Below are positions 1-10,779 of a stretch of 64,000 nt of DNA, one piece after another. This stretch comes from Notolepis coatsorum. Lineage: Eukaryota > Chordata > Actinopteri > Aulopiformes > Paralepididae. The stretch lies in the NCBI GenBank assembly GCA_963971535.1, contig OZ020593.1, positions 16,232,148 through 16,296,147 of the forward strand, read 5' to 3'. The notes below the pieces were generated by a model. It searched no databases. It was not told the origin of the DNA and saw nothing but the letters and a program-made list of their open reading frames with translations. The first letter of the stretch is position 1. Every line of letters begins with the position of its first letter. A program made the translations under genes and the position numbers.

Positions 1-1500
1 CTAGTGATCGCCGAGTATCCATGGACAGATATCCTCCACTCTGTTGATGCACAAAAGTCTTTTACTTTGTTTTCTGAACGTATCTCCCAGGCCTATGACC
101 TATGTTTTCCCCTTGTACAGGCATCTCCCAAGCCTCATCATAAACTGATCAAACCATGGATAACCCCAGCTATTATCAAATCCCTAAATACTAAACGTAG
201 ATTGTATAAAAAATATCTTCTCAATCCCACTCCATTTTATCTTGCTCAATTTAGGAACTATAGAAATAAATTAAACCACATTATCAGAGGAGCTAAAAAG
301 CATTACAACAATATGGAATTATCTAAAAACAAAAATAACATGACTCTCTTATGGAGAACAATTAACTCTATCCTCAACAAAAAAAATAAACGTAATCAGT
401 TGCCTAATGAATTTAAGGTTGATGGGGTTATTATCACTGACCCGCAATTAATTGCCAATAACTTTAATAACTTTTTCTCAGAAGTTGGTCCAACACTGGC
501 TGCAAAGATTCCATTTAGTAACCATAGTCCCCTTCAGTTTATGAATCCTCCAATCAATGACAGTTTTAACTTCTTGCCGGTTACAGAGGATGAGGTTCGG
601 GAGATCTTGATCAACCTGGGGGACTCTTCTCCGGGTTATGATGGTATTGGAGGCAGATTACTGATATCCATTCAAGAATCCATTGTGAAGCCATTATGTC
701 ATATTTTTAATACATGACTGGAGAAGGGAATCGTCCCACTGGAACTTAAAATAGCTAAGATCATCCCTATTTATAAAGATGATGACCCAGCCGTCTTCAA
801 CCATTACAGACCTATATCCATCCTTCCTACCTTGTCAAAAATACTTGAAAAGCTGGTCTATAAAAGATTAATTGAACATCTTAATAAGCACAATATTATT
901 TACACTCACCAGTACGGGTTCAGAAACAAACATGCAACATATATGGCAATAACACATCTAATTAATGAAATATACAAAGCTAAAGACAGAAAGGAAAACA
1001 CTATAGGTATTTTTTTAGACTTATCAAAGGCATTTGATACAGTCAATCACAATATCCTCCTGCAGAAGCTCTCGCATCTTGGAATAAAAAACAATGCACT
1101 GCTATGGTTCACCAGTTACCTTAAAGATAGACGTCAGTCTGTATCCTATAATGGGATAAATTCTCCTTTTCTTCCTTTACTTTGCGGTCTGCCCCAAGGT
1201 TCAATTATTGGGCCTTTGTTATTTTTGTTATATATCAATGACCTCCCTAACGTCTCAGACAGACTGTCGAAAATTTTATTTGCAGATGACACGTGTGTAT
1301 TCTATTCACTTTTTTTATATATTTTATATTTATCTTGATACTGTATAATGTAATTTTGCTTCCTGGTGAATGCCACATGCAAGCCCCTTGAGGGTTTTTA
1401 GGCAATTCTCCTACACATCCCTTGTGGACTATATTGTATTATATATGTAATTGTTTTTATATGTGTAAATAAACAAACAAACAAACAAACAAACAAACAT
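1..1500 (+). mobile_element. Jockey-superfamily LINE, ORF2 fragment plus 3' UTR
   Basis: A reverse-transcriptase ORF runs in one frame from the window edge to 1338. It is broken by a single in-frame TGA at 715-717, and the frame continues unchanged on both sides. Visible RT blocks are HYRPISILP near 805, FLDLSKAFDTVNH near 1012, GLPQGSIIGPLLF near 1189 and the catalytic FADDT near 1279. Coding similarity stops right after FADDT, so the thumb and C-terminal domain are missing, and a short AT-rich 3' UTR ending in (AAAC)n follows at 1470-1500. The N-terminal endonuclease lies outside the window. This is a dead, internally deleted copy. The jockey-superfamily call rests on the RT blocks; the exact clade is uncertain. 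Confidence 0.8.
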
Positions 1501-1532
1501 CAAGCCTCATGGAATGTATGGTGAATGGTTTT

Positions 1533-1582
1533 GATTGATTGATTGATTGATTGAAAACTTTATTAACAGATTGCAGAATGGG
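1533..1582 (-). mobile_element. Very short L2-like LINE 3' end with (GATT)n tail
   Basis: A (GATT)n tail followed by about 30 bp of the L2-like 3' terminus (AAACTTTATTAACAGATTGC) ends abruptly, where a second 3' end of the same family with an (AATG)n tail begins. It is either an extremely 5'-truncated insertion or an older copy cut by the later one. Confidence 0.65.
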
Positions 1583-4573
1583 TGAATGAATGAATGAATG
1601 AATGAATGAATGAATGAATGAATGAATGAATGAAAACTTTATTTAACAGATTGCAGAATGGGTACAATACAGTACGGCTGCAGGGGATGCAGACCTGAGA
1701 AAGACGTTTGTCTTGTTTCCATCAGGGTCCCCCATTTTCAATTCATATAGACATATATGACATACATGACATACAGATAGTCAGTACTGCTACATCTATA
1801 CATTTATGACATACCAGATTTGCAAATACAGTACTGTTTGTGATACAGAAGGAGTCAAGAAAAGGGAGTATATACATTTGACGTAGAAACTGTACATTGG
1901 AGGAGGTTGGGTGGGGGGGGTTGGGTACATTGGGATATTGACAACCATACTGGGTAATTTACATTGGAGGTGGTTGGGGGGGGGGGGCCGGGGGGCACAC
2001 TGTATAAACAAGTAACACTGTACATTGAGGGGGGGGGGGGGAGGAGACACTGTACAAACAAACACAATTGTACATTGAACTATTGACAAAACCATAGTAG
2101 GTAAATGACTGTACATTGGAGGGGGTTGGGTTAGGATATTTACAGGGGCCAGTGTTGAATTGCAGTCTCCCGTAGGTGTCCCTTGAGAGAGGTTTTGAAA
2201 GTGGGTAGTGATCCACATTCCTTTACAGCTTTGGGTAGGGCGTTCCACATTGATGTGGCATAATTGCGAAACGTGTTTAGTCCCTTATTTGAGCCGAATC
2301 TGGGTTTAACATGATTTGTGGAGCTCCCTCTGGTGTTGTGATCGTGGTATTCACTGACCTTTGGGAAGTATTTTGACATGTACATGGGTACCTTGGTCGT
2401 GTAGTGTATCTTGTAGACCAGGCCCATTGCAAGTTGTTGTACTCTGTCGTCTACTCTAAGCCATCCTAGGTTGTCAAAGTGGGCAGGGGTGAGGTGGGTT
2501 CTAGGAGTAAGGTCAAGCAGTAGTCTGACCAGTTTGTTTTGAGATGTTTGTAATTTTGTTTTTAGCGCCTTTGAGGTGCTTTGGTACCATGAGGTGCAAG
2601 CATAGTCGTAGTACCCCTGAATGAGTGCTCCTGCCAGAGTCTTCAGGGTGTTCTTGTTTACCAGAGAGGAGATCCGGTACAAGAATCGAGTTCGTTGGTT
2701 GACTTTTTTTATTACATTGGATGCCATTTTGTCACAGGAGAGATTAGCCTCTAGGATGGAACCCAGGTAGGTAATTTCATCTTTCCTTGTGACAATATTG
2801 TCACCCACTGTAACTGAGAAGCCGTCGGTCTTGCTGAGTTTGTTATTTGAACCGAAGAGAATGGACTCTGTTTTGCCCATGTGTAATGATAGTTTGTTAT
2901 CAGCGAGCCATATGCAGATTCTGCCTAGTTCCGAGCTGAGGGTTTTTTCAACCTGTAACTTGTTCTTGTCAGAGACCAGCAGGGCTGAGTCGTCCGCAAA
3001 CAGGAACAAGTTGCAGTCACAAGCTGACGACATGTCATTTGCATAAATTAGGAACAGTAGCGGTCCTAGTATGCTTCCTTGAGGAACACCACAGCTCACT
3101 GTGAGGGGGGGGGATAGGGTACCGTTTACCTCCACCATCTGTTCCCTCCCCTCAAGGTAGGATTGCATCCAGCTCACTGATAGACTATCAAAACCAATTG
3201 CTTTTAGCTTGTCAATCAGAATGGAGTGATTGACCGTGTCAAAGGCCTTTTGTAGGTCCAGCATGACCATGCCGCAGTATTTGCCTGCGTCCACCTCTTG
3301 TTTGATGTGGTCATTCAAATAGAGAAGGCATGTGTCAGTGGAGTGGGATGTTCTGAAGCCAGATTGGAATTCGTAGATTAGATTTTTTTCCGCTAGGTAC
3401 TTTTCGACCTGTTCGTAGACTATTTTTTCCATGACTTTCGAGATGGAGGTGAGAATAGAAACAGGGCGGTAGTTGCCTGGGTCTAATTTGCTGCCCTTTT
3501 TGTGCAGAGGGGTCACCCTCGCAATTTTGAAGTCCTTGGGGACGTGTCCCTGTTTTATGGAGAGGTTTATTATGTGTGTGATGATTGGTGTGATGGCGGC
3601 TGCTGAGTCTCTGAGGAATTTGGAGGGGATGTTGTCATGGCCAGTGGCCTTGTTAGGTTGGAGGGCGCTCAGTTTATTGAGTACCTCATCTGTTGTTACC
3701 ATTTCCAGCTTGAAGTCGTCCTTGCGGACCCCTAGGTTTTTGTAGTAAGCTACTATGTGTTCTACCCCATAAAGCCCTGAGTGGGAGGGTAGTTTGTTTA
3801 CCAGTGTTGTGGCTATGTTTGTGAAGAAAATGTTTAAGTAATTGGCTACATCCAGCTTGTCTGTGATGAGCGTGTTGTCCGTTTTTATGTTTATGTTTGA
3901 GAATCTGGTTTTAAGTTTTTTACTGCATCCTAGTTGATTATTGAGTAATTTCCAAAGTTCACGTGGTTTGTTTTTGTTTTCCTCAGTTTTGTCATTGATG
4001 AAATTCTTTTTTGCAGTTTTGATCATGGAGTTTACGTCGTTTCTTAGTCTGTTTCTTTCTAGTTTGAGTTCAGTCACGTGGGCTTGGAGTTCACTGCTCG
4101 TGCTTTTAGTAAGCTTTGACTGACTTTTACGAAACTCAGAGCATTTTTTGTCTCTGGTTTTCATAGCGGCCAGTATTTCGGAGTGCATCCACGGCTCAGC
4201 GCGATTTTTTACCCTGGTGGTTCTTAGGGGGGCCATGTCGTTTAGTATTGCTGAGAATTTGGTTTTGAAACCAAGCCATGTTTCTTCAACCAGTGTACCA
4301 TTGAGTTCATCTGACCAGTCCAGACTCTCCAGTTCAAGGTTGAAGGCCTCGCTAGAGTAGGTTTTTAGGCAGCCAGCCTTTTGTTTTAGTTTTTTTCGGG
4401 TACAGAATATCATATAATGATCACTTAACCCACATGCTATAACCCCTTTATTTGAGATCTTGGACTTGTCGGAGGTCAGAATGAGGTCAATGGTAGTCTG
4501 AGTTGATTCACATACACGTGTGGGTTGGGTGATTAGCTGGCTGAGGCCATGCAGATCACAAAACCTACTGAAG
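1583..4573 (-). mobile_element. L2-like LINE, long copy (3' UTR, ORF2, part of endonuclease)
   Basis: Read on the minus strand this is a 5'-truncated CR1/L2-like LINE. From its 5' side it has the end of the endonuclease domain, complete reverse transcriptase, a C-terminal domain, then a 560-bp 3' UTR rich in C tracts and repeated AATGTACAG motifs. It ends with a conserved 3' terminus and an (ATTC)n tail, seen on the plus strand as (GAAT)n at 1583-1634. The 5' boundary near 4573 abuts another 3' end of the same family. Confidence 0.85.
2140..4572 (-). CDS. L2-like LINE ORF2: endonuclease remnant, reverse transcriptase, C-terminal domain
   Basis: About 810 codons are open without interruption. 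The protein begins inside an apurinic-type endonuclease domain: the GLSDHYMIFCTR block is the usual SDH motif near the domain's end. The RT follows, with NYRPVSILTSISKVMEK, MLDLQKAFDTVNHSILIDKL, CGVPQGSILGPLLFLIYAND and the catalytic FADDSALL. A C-terminal domain ends in a conserved RNYATSMWNALPKAVKE stretch. The protein would copy its own RNA at a nicked target. The N-terminal half of the endonuclease is missing, so this copy cannot nick DNA itself. The open frame suggests a young insertion. A methionine upstream of the LINE part comes from the abutting 3' UTR and is not a real start. Confidence 0.85.
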   Translation of the reverse strand, partial: FSRFCDLHGLSQLITQPTRVCESTQTTIDLILTSDKSKISNKGVIACGLSDHYMIFCTRKKLKQKAGCLKTYSSEAFNLELESLDWSDELNGTLVEETWLGFKTKFSAILNDMAPLRTTRVKNRAEPWMHSEILAAMKTRDKKCSEFRKSQSKLTKSTSSELQAHVTELKLERNRLRNDVNSMIKTAKKNFINDKTEENKNKPRELWKLLNNQLGCSKKLKTRFSNINIKTDNTLITDKLDVANYLNIFFTNIATTLVNKLPSHSGLYGVEHIVAYYKNLGVRKDDFKLEMVTTDEVLNKLSALQPNKATGHDNIPSKFLRDSAAAITPIITHIINLSIKQGHVPKDFKIARVTPLHKKGSKLDPGNYRPVSILTSISKVMEKIVYEQVEKYLAEKNLIYEFQSGFRTSHSTDTCLLYLNDHIKQEVDAGKYCGMVMLDLQKAFDTVNHSILIDKLKAIGFDSLSVSWMQSYLEGREQMVEVNGTLSPPLTVSCGVPQGSILGPLLFLIYANDMSSACDCNLFLFADDSALLVSDKNKLQVEKTLSSELGRICIWLADNKLSLHMGKTESILFGSNNKLSKTDGFSVTVGDNIVTRKDEITYLGSILEANLSCDKMASNVIKKVNQRTRFLYRISSLVNKNTLKTLAGALIQGYYDYACTSWYQSTSKALKTKLQTSQNKLVRLLLDLTPRTHLTPAHFDNLGWLRVDDRVQQLAMGLVYKIHYTTKVPMYMSKYFPKVSEYHDHNTRGSSTNHVKPRFGSNKGLNTFRNYATSMWNALPKAVKECGSLPTFKTSLKGHLRETAIQHWPL

Positions 4574-4800
4574 GGTACAATACAGTACGGCTCAATACAC
4601 ACAATTGTTAAGGGGATGCAGACCAGAGAAAGACTTTCGTCTTGTTTACATCAGGGTCCCCCATTTTCAATTCATAATGACATTTATGACACACACTCAA
4701 CATACATATATCATGACATTTATGACATACATAACATACAGGTATACAGTACTGTTACATATACAGTACTGTTAAACAGAGGTTTTAACCTTAATTTATG
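4574..4800 (-). mobile_element. L2-like LINE 3' UTR fragment abutting a second copy
   Basis: The segment contains the family's conserved 3' core (complement of GAAAATGGGGGACCCTGATG) and the TGACATTTATGACATAC repeats of the UTR. It is joined directly to the truncated 5' side of the long L2-like copy, in the same orientation, with no tail between them. Confidence 0.75.
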
Positions 4801-5282
4801 AATGTCTCTCATTTCACTTTGATGGCGTTATCTAGTCTGTAGTATGTTCATTACTAAATGTTTAGAAGAATTATAGCATTAATGTTATATTGTAAACACA
4901 AACTGGCAGCTAAGAAACCTTACCTGACTCGATGACATTTTGCAAATTAGCAGACCTGTTGAATGATGCTGTAAAAACAAAATTGTTGTTAGCTAACATT
5001 CTGTTCCTCGTTGTGTAAATAATACATCTCTATCATCATCAACTCATGTTAATGAAAGGTAACTTGGTAAATAATTTGTAAAGGAAGACATAACTGCTCA
5101 AAATGTAGTAATATGTAGACTTTTCCGAATCATCTATTAACTTAGTACTATAACTCACTATAACAACACTGTCTCATCAAGACGTGGTGAAAGAGTACCA
5201 TCACGTAAAGTGCGCGAGACAGGTTGTACGTACGTTTAAGCGCGAGACAAGCAGTGCCGCGAGCCCATAGACGCTAGTCTAG
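4801..5282. other. No recognisable gene
   Basis: AT-rich sequence with no convincing coding frame. The last 130 bp are richer in CpG and contain short repeats of GCGCGAGACA. They flank the palindromic MITE that follows. Confidence 0.4.
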
Positions 5283-5718
5283 CCCATAGATATATATAGA
5301 ACACTAGATAGCTTGCCCGCGCTGCCGGCCACTGTACCGCCGCCATCTTGCTCCAGTTAGCCTTGAGTGAGAGTGAGTGAGCTGCACAGACAAAAATACT
5401 CATAACTCGCTGAAATATTGACGGATTTACAAACGGTTTGGTTTATTACAAGCATTATTAACGTGGCTATGATTCAAGCGGTTTGTAAAAAAAAAAAAAC
5501 ATCTTTAAAAAAAAATGTATATAAGTATGCAGTATCATAACTACATCTTTGATGTTTATAGCAAACCAACCCGTTTGTAAATCCGTCAATATTTCAGCGA
5601 GTTATGAGTATTTTTGTTTGTGCAGCTCACTCACTCTCACTCAAGGCTGACCTGGGCAAGATAGCGGCGGTTCAGTGACGCTGGTGACTCCGCCTTAAGC
5701 TATCTAGTGTTCTATATA
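5283..5718 (+). mobile_element. Palindromic MITE, copy 1 (hAT-like)
   Basis: The terminal inverted repeat CATAGATATATATAGAACAC on the left is mirrored by CTATCTAGTGTTCTATATAG on the right. Internal arms of over 100 bp, around ACTCATAACTCGCTGAAAT and its complement, make the whole element a long hairpin with a loop near 5490-5560. No transposase is present. A second copy at 39 kb with a perfect 8-bp target duplication defines the ends and suggests the hAT superfamily. Confidence 0.75.
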
Positions 5719-6050
5719 GAATGCCCATAGATGCTCTAGCCCACCTGTCACCAGCTGCAGACCTCATGGGAGAACGGTCTCGGATCGCTCACAGCGCCAT
5801 CTCCACTCAGTGGCTGAATTGGAGTATTGCGACTGGACTGTGATAATACAAATACAATTTATTACTATTATTATTATTATTATTATTATAATTATATTAT
5901 TATTATAATAATAATATTGAAACATAGCAGCAAATAACTCAGTAGTGCAATACTGAGCCTCTGATGTTCACATAGGGTTTAGCTTGGTCAACAACACAGG
6001 GCAGTTCTACAAACAGGCTTGTACATATGAGTAAATTAACTATACTACTT
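5719..6050. other. Unassigned sequence with a TTA/ATA microsatellite
   Basis: No gene is seen. A (TTA)n-type microsatellite occupies about 5858-5922. The left edge repeats the motif CCCATAGATGCTCTAGCCC, also found in variant form just left of the MITE at 5267-5285, so it may be an imperfect flank duplication. Confidence 0.5.
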
Positions 6051-6174
6051 CATAAAAATGTATTGTTATTTTATTTTTTGCTCAATATTAAACAATATAA
6101 AACTCAAAAGTAGCCACTGCAGCCGTTATCACGAGCTCTGCTCTTCTGTGTGTTCACATAACTTTCCCCAAACA

Positions 6175-6367
6175 GTACTGTATATCTGTCATGTATGTCA
6201 TAAATGTCATGTTTATATTAGATTAGATGATTCGATTTTTATATCTGTATATCTATGTTGTTTATGTCATAAATGTCATTATGAATTGAAAATGGGGGAC
6301 CCTGATGTAAACAAGACGAAAGTCTTTCTCTTGTCTGCATCCCCTTAACAATTGTGTGTATTGAGCT
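6175..6367 (+). mobile_element. L2-like LINE 3' UTR fragment
   Basis: It contains TGTCATGTATGTCATAAATG repeats and the conserved core AATGGGGGACCCTGATGTAA, ending at GTGTATTGAGC. It is truncated before the terminal CATTCTGCAATCTG box, where the 3' end of a minus-strand Rex1-like LINE begins. Confidence 0.75.
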
Positions 6368-7616
6368 GTAGTTTCAAGTTTCAAGTTTCTTTAATAGTTG
6401 TCATACAAAAGTACAGAATACTTTCATACAAAATGCTTCTTACTGTTACGCTCCAGAGACTGTGCTAGACAAGATAGTATCAAATAACATAGTATAGCAT
6501 GTAATTTAGAAGAAGAAAATGAGGTCACAGTGTTCGGTATAGACATATGTACAATGTTCTGAGTTACCATATAATATACAATACTATGCAGTGTACTAAT
6601 GTACAGTACTATCTAGTGCAAAGCAGAAATGGGATGAGGTACAATTTAGGTACAATTTACAGTAAGGTGTACGAGTTGTAGTGCAATCCTTCATCAATAA
6701 ATATAAAGTGTGGGGAGTGGGTGCTACAGTGTGTTTGTTTAAAGTGGGTGTGTGCTATAAAGTGTGTGGAGTGGGTGCTACAGTGTGTTTGTTTAAAGTG
6801 AGTGTGTGCGTGTGGATGTGTGTGCTATGTGCGTTTGGTGGTTGTTGTTGTGTAGTGTTCATTCATTGTTCGTTTAGCAGCCTGATGGCCTGGGGACAGA
6901 AGCTTCTTCTGAGTCTTTCTGTGCTCGCCTTGAGACTCCGGTATCGCTTGCCTGACCGCAGCAGTTCAAAGAGGCAGTTGTTCGGGTGACTGGAGTCTTT
7001 AATGATTCTCTTAGCCTTGCCCTTGCAACGCTTGTTGTAAATGTTCTGGAGGGTGGGGAGCCCCCCTCCAATTGTGCGTTCGGCTGAACGTGTCACTCTT
7101 TGTAGTCTGCTTCGGTCTTGTGCAGTGCTATTCCCAAACCAGGAGGTGATGTTGCCGGTCAAGATGCTCTCTATTGTACATGAGTAGAAGTTCTTAAGGA
7201 TCTTCTGACTGACTTGGAACTTCCTTAGGCGCCTGAGGAAGTAGAGGCGTTGTCGTGCCTTCTTCACAACACTGTCAATGTGTGTGGTCCATGTCAAGTC
7301 CTCGGATATGTAGGCTCCGAGGTACTTAAAGCTGTTGACTCTCTCAACCGGTGCCCCGTCGATGCTGAGGGGGCTGTAGTCCTTGACCCCCGACCTCCTG
7401 AAGTCCACAATCATCTCCTTTGTTTTGCTGACGTTCAGGGAGAGGCTGTTTTCCTGGCACCATCCCGCCAGGACCTTGACCTCTTCCAGGTAGGCCCTCT
7501 CGTCGTTGGCAGAGATCAGGCCCACCACCACTGTGTCGTCAGCAAATTTGATGATTGTATTGCTACTCCGCTGAGCCACACAGTCGTGTGTGTACAGGGA
7601 GTAGAGGAGGGGACTC
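6368..7616 (-). mobile_element. Rex1-like LINE, 5'-truncated, with complete 3' end
   Basis: On the minus strand this is the C-terminal half of a reverse transcriptase followed by a 490-bp 3' UTR that ends in the repeated AACTTGAAACTTGAAACT tail. The same UTR appears uninterrupted or interrupted elsewhere in the window (44.3-58.1 kb), which lets insertion sites be reconstructed. The 5' side is cut at 7616 by an L2-like 3' end. Confidence 0.8.
6863..7579 (-). CDS. Rex1-like reverse transcriptase, C-terminal part
   Basis: A 238-codon open frame starts just before the catalytic box IIKFADDTVVVGLI and continues through the thumb (KTKEMIVDFRRSG, FKYLGAYISEDLTWTTHI) to the family's C-terminus (LRRSFCPQAIRLLNEQ). 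The frame is intact, but fingers, palm upstream of FADD and endonuclease are missing, so the product would be inactive. Close relatives lie at 33.9-35.3 kb and 43.8-44.3 kb. Assignment to Rex1/CR1 rather than another fish LINE is by motif recall. Confidence 0.8.
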   Translation of the reverse strand: MAQRSSNTIIKFADDTVVVGLISANDERAYLEEVKVLAGWCQENSLSLNVSKTKEMIVDFRRSGVKDYSPLSIDGAPVERVNSFKYLGAYISEDLTWTTHIDSVVKKARQRLYFLRRLRKFQVSQKILKNFYSCTIESILTGNITSWFGNSTAQDRSRLQRVTRSAERTIGGGLPTLQNIYNKRCKGKAKRIIKDSSHPNNCLFELLRSGKRYRSLKASTERLRRSFCPQAIRLLNEQ

Positions 7617-7690
7617 AGATTGTACTGTATTGTACTGTATTGTACCCATTCTGCAATCTGTTAATAAAGTTTTCAATCAATCAATCAAGC
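7617..7690 (+). mobile_element. L2-like LINE 3' terminus, plus strand
   Basis: Only the last 70 bp of the family are present: the CCCATTCTGCAATCTGTTAA box and an (ATCA)n tail. It sits tail-to-tail with a minus-strand copy that starts 50 bp further on. Confidence 0.7.
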
Positions 7691-7740
7691 GCAATGCCAG
7701 ACAGACAGACTCACTGGAGGAACCTCTTCTTCGTCGTTGA

Positions 7741-9700
7741 AATTGATTGATTGATTGAAAACTTTATTAACAGATTGCAGAATGGGTACAGTACAGTACA
7801 GCTCAATACATACAATTGTTAAGGGGATGCAGACCAGAGAAAGACTTTCATCTTGTTTACATCAGGGTCCCCCATTTTCAATTCATCGTAACATAATTTG
7901 ACATACATGACATACAGATAGACAGTACTGCTACATCTATACATTTATGACATACCAGATTTGCAAATACAGTACTGTTTGTGATACTGTAATAAATACG
8001 TGAGTTATACCAGTAGCAGGAGAAACTGCTACTTAGCAGGGAAACTGCTATTTATCCAGATGCCTGAAATAACCAACTTCACAACCGGGTTTACAAGGAA
8101 TACCAACTTTATTTCATTTGTCCTATGCTAAATAATGATCTGAGCTATTAATTAAAACCTATGAGCCATGAAGCCGATACACCTTTCCCTTCTGTGACAT
8201 GCAGGGTTTAACAGAACCAGAGAATGCAGCAGGTATAGACAGACGTCCCCCAGGTAAATTTATATCACCTCTAAGTTAATCACTCTATACATTACAGCAC
8301 TACAGCACTATCACATCTATAGGTAAACCCTTCACCTCTAGGTGGAGCACATCTCACAGCACACTTTATATATGGGCAACAACCCTTAGTTTGAACGAGG
8401 TACGGTACATACACAATGCACAACAATAGTCACACACACACTTTATCCGACCAGCTCTGGTCCATGTGAAATATCTAGGGCATCGCCTACCGCTATCAGC
8501 CCACACTCTCGCTGTAAATCCTCCGCCACCTCTCTCGCTTGGTACGGCCTCACGTCTAATAAGACACTTTATTACAACACCTAAGTAATTCATACAGGTA
8601 CTAGGGGTCTCTAATTGGGGGGACTAATCGGACCCCGTAAAGGTCGTCTGCAACCGTAACTCAGTCACCCTCTTATATGAGGCACGCAATTATGAGCATG
8701 CATACGTCCTATTACAGTAACCCACGTCAAAACACCCTCTTTAAGAGGCACGGCACGTTATACAAAGGAGATGCCTAATCACACACACGGCCCGCTAATC
8801 ACACTCCCAAATAGACACTGGTAGAGATAATGGATCAATTGTACACACTAATTATAGCAGACCCCCCCAGGTCCGAATTACCCCTCCCTCTTGGTTCCCC
8901 TGTTCCCCTTCAATGGGTCACACAATATCTATACAACATATACCAGCCTGGGCTATATAATAAATAGGGCATATAAAAGGACTAGTCGAATATGCAGGTT
9001 AATTAAGGGCACGATATCATACAGCTAAGGTAACTAGAAAATACACAATATCCCATATACAATATATATATAGATACAGTAGGCCTACACAGTTATAAAA
9101 ATAGACTGTAATACAAAATCCTATACTAAGTGCAAATGTGGGTAACAGTGGACTTAACTCGCCGCACGGCGCGACCCCCCCCCCCCGAGGGTCGACGCTT
9201 TGGACCCCGTCCAACTCTCCGGACGAATGTTCCGGCACACGGTGGTCCTCCAGGATACAGTTGGGTTTGTCACCTGGTAACGTACTCGGTGTCCGCGAGG
9301 ACGAGCCAAGTATAAAGTCTTTTGGGAGCGATGTAACTCAGACCCTCTATGTCCCGTCCCTACCTATCTCCAGGAGGGTAAGCCTCCCCTCCTCTCGCTA
9401 CCGGGAACTATGGACGGCTATCTAACTTCTCTTCATCGCCGGCGGATAACTCTCCACGATCGACCCCACCCCCCGGCCCTAACAGAGTCTGGTTACTGCG
9501 TGCATGCTCCAACCCCGATCTCAGAGTCCCACTGGCTTATCAAACAGTCTCAGCGTCTCATCCCGCACACACTCAGCAACACCTGCGTTCAATAATGAGC
9601 CACTTGAGTCCCTGCTCCTGACGTCATCACCTCGGCCCATTCACATCACAATACAAAAAGAGTCCAGAAAAAAAGAGTATATACATTTGACGTAGGGAAA
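7741..9700 (-). mobile_element. L2-like LINE 3' UTR fragment split by an LTR insertion
   Basis: The left part (7741-7987) runs from the (GATT)n tail to GCAAATACAGTACTGTTTGT. The right part (9651-9700) resumes with AAAAAGAGTCCAGAAAAAAA and ends in ATTTGACGTAG. In uninterrupted copies at 14.0 kb and 60.3 kb these two parts are contiguous, so the 1.66 kb between them is a later insertion. Confidence 0.8.
7988..9650 (-). mobile_element. Candidate solo LTR (TG...CA, 4-bp target duplication)
   Basis: A 1,663-bp insertion starts TGTAATAAAT and ends CACATCACA. It is flanked by ATAC at 7984-7987 and 9651-9654, inside an L2-like 3' UTR whose empty form is seen elsewhere in the window. On the minus strand a TATA-like box lies near 8975 and an AATAAA signal near 8115, as expected for an LTR on that strand. 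No coding part is seen. The family is not certain; size and layout recall the BEL/Pao LTRs at 48-57 kb. It is a fossil with no internal region. Confidence 0.6.
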
Positions 9701-9763
9701 TGTCCGGCAGTATGGCGCATTACTGCCCTCCGCTGGACGTATTTTCGAATTTTCGAGAAATAA

Positions 9764-9920
9764 CCTTCTGTAGTGTGGTAGTGAAGGGGGTTAACCCTTT
9801 GTCGTGTGGTAGTGAAGGGGGTTAACCCTTTGTCGTGTGGCAGTGAAAGGGTTAACCTTCTGTATTGTTGCGGTGAAAGGGTTAACCTTCTGTAGTGTGG
9901 TAGTGAAAGGGTTAATGTAT
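9764..9920. repeat. Tandem repeat, ~30-bp unit, about five copies
   Basis: Units of the type CTTCTGTAGTGTGGTAGTGA followed by AAGGGTTAAC repeat with small changes. Related sequence forms a short hairpin at 61.96-62.05 kb. The TTAACCCTTT and AAAGGGTTAA edges resemble TTAA-targeting transposon ends, but no element can be outlined here. Confidence 0.7.
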
Positions 9921-10093
9921 TGTCCAGGATGCTTGTCATGTGACGTTCAAGGGGCAAAGAAGTGTGTTAGGGTGTGTCCTCTACAGAAGAACCTACAGCA
10001 GATTATTATTAAAATAAATCCAGTAGTGTTCCTTTCTCTTGTGCTATTATTGGTCATCACATTATGTAGTCATCTGGATGAGATTACTTGTTT

Positions 10094-10236
<143 letters not shown>

Positions 10237-10779
10237 TAATAACTTATTATTATCATGATCAACATGAGCAGTAACTCGGAGACCCACAGAGGAAGGTGGC
10301 ATCCCCTGGTGTCTTCTTTAGGAATGGACAATAATACACGAAGCTATGCTGTTCAAAATGTAGGCTATTATTTTATTACTAGATTATCTTTAAATCCCAA
10401 ATATGTGACCCCCCCCCAATGTGGGGTAGATTCACATACATGCTTGAAGAGTTTGATCGGTATAGATGGAGGATACACTATTTGTAATGTTCCTAACTGT
10501 ACACCTGGGATATATCTGTTTTTACTCCAGTGTGTACAAACGTTACTTTCACATACTGTCTCTTGGTGTACATTCACATGGTGGTGGGTGTACTCACTGT
10601 CTGTTGTGTTGCCTTCACTTGGCGGTGTGGCTGTGGAGGCTTAATTGATGTCCACTAATTGATTGTTGTAATTGAACACAGGTGTGGTGACGAGGCTCCA
10701 CGCCCTATAAACCACGGGAGCGTGTTCTGGTGGAGTTAAGAATATAGAGTCGAGACAGCTGTCAAAACTCATTAGAGCA

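Noticed and set aside
1796-2248. Proline-rich open frames on the minus strand
   Set aside because: They translate C tracts of the L2-like 3' UTR. Equivalent frames recur at 13.9-14.3 and 60.2-60.5 kb only because the UTR recurs.
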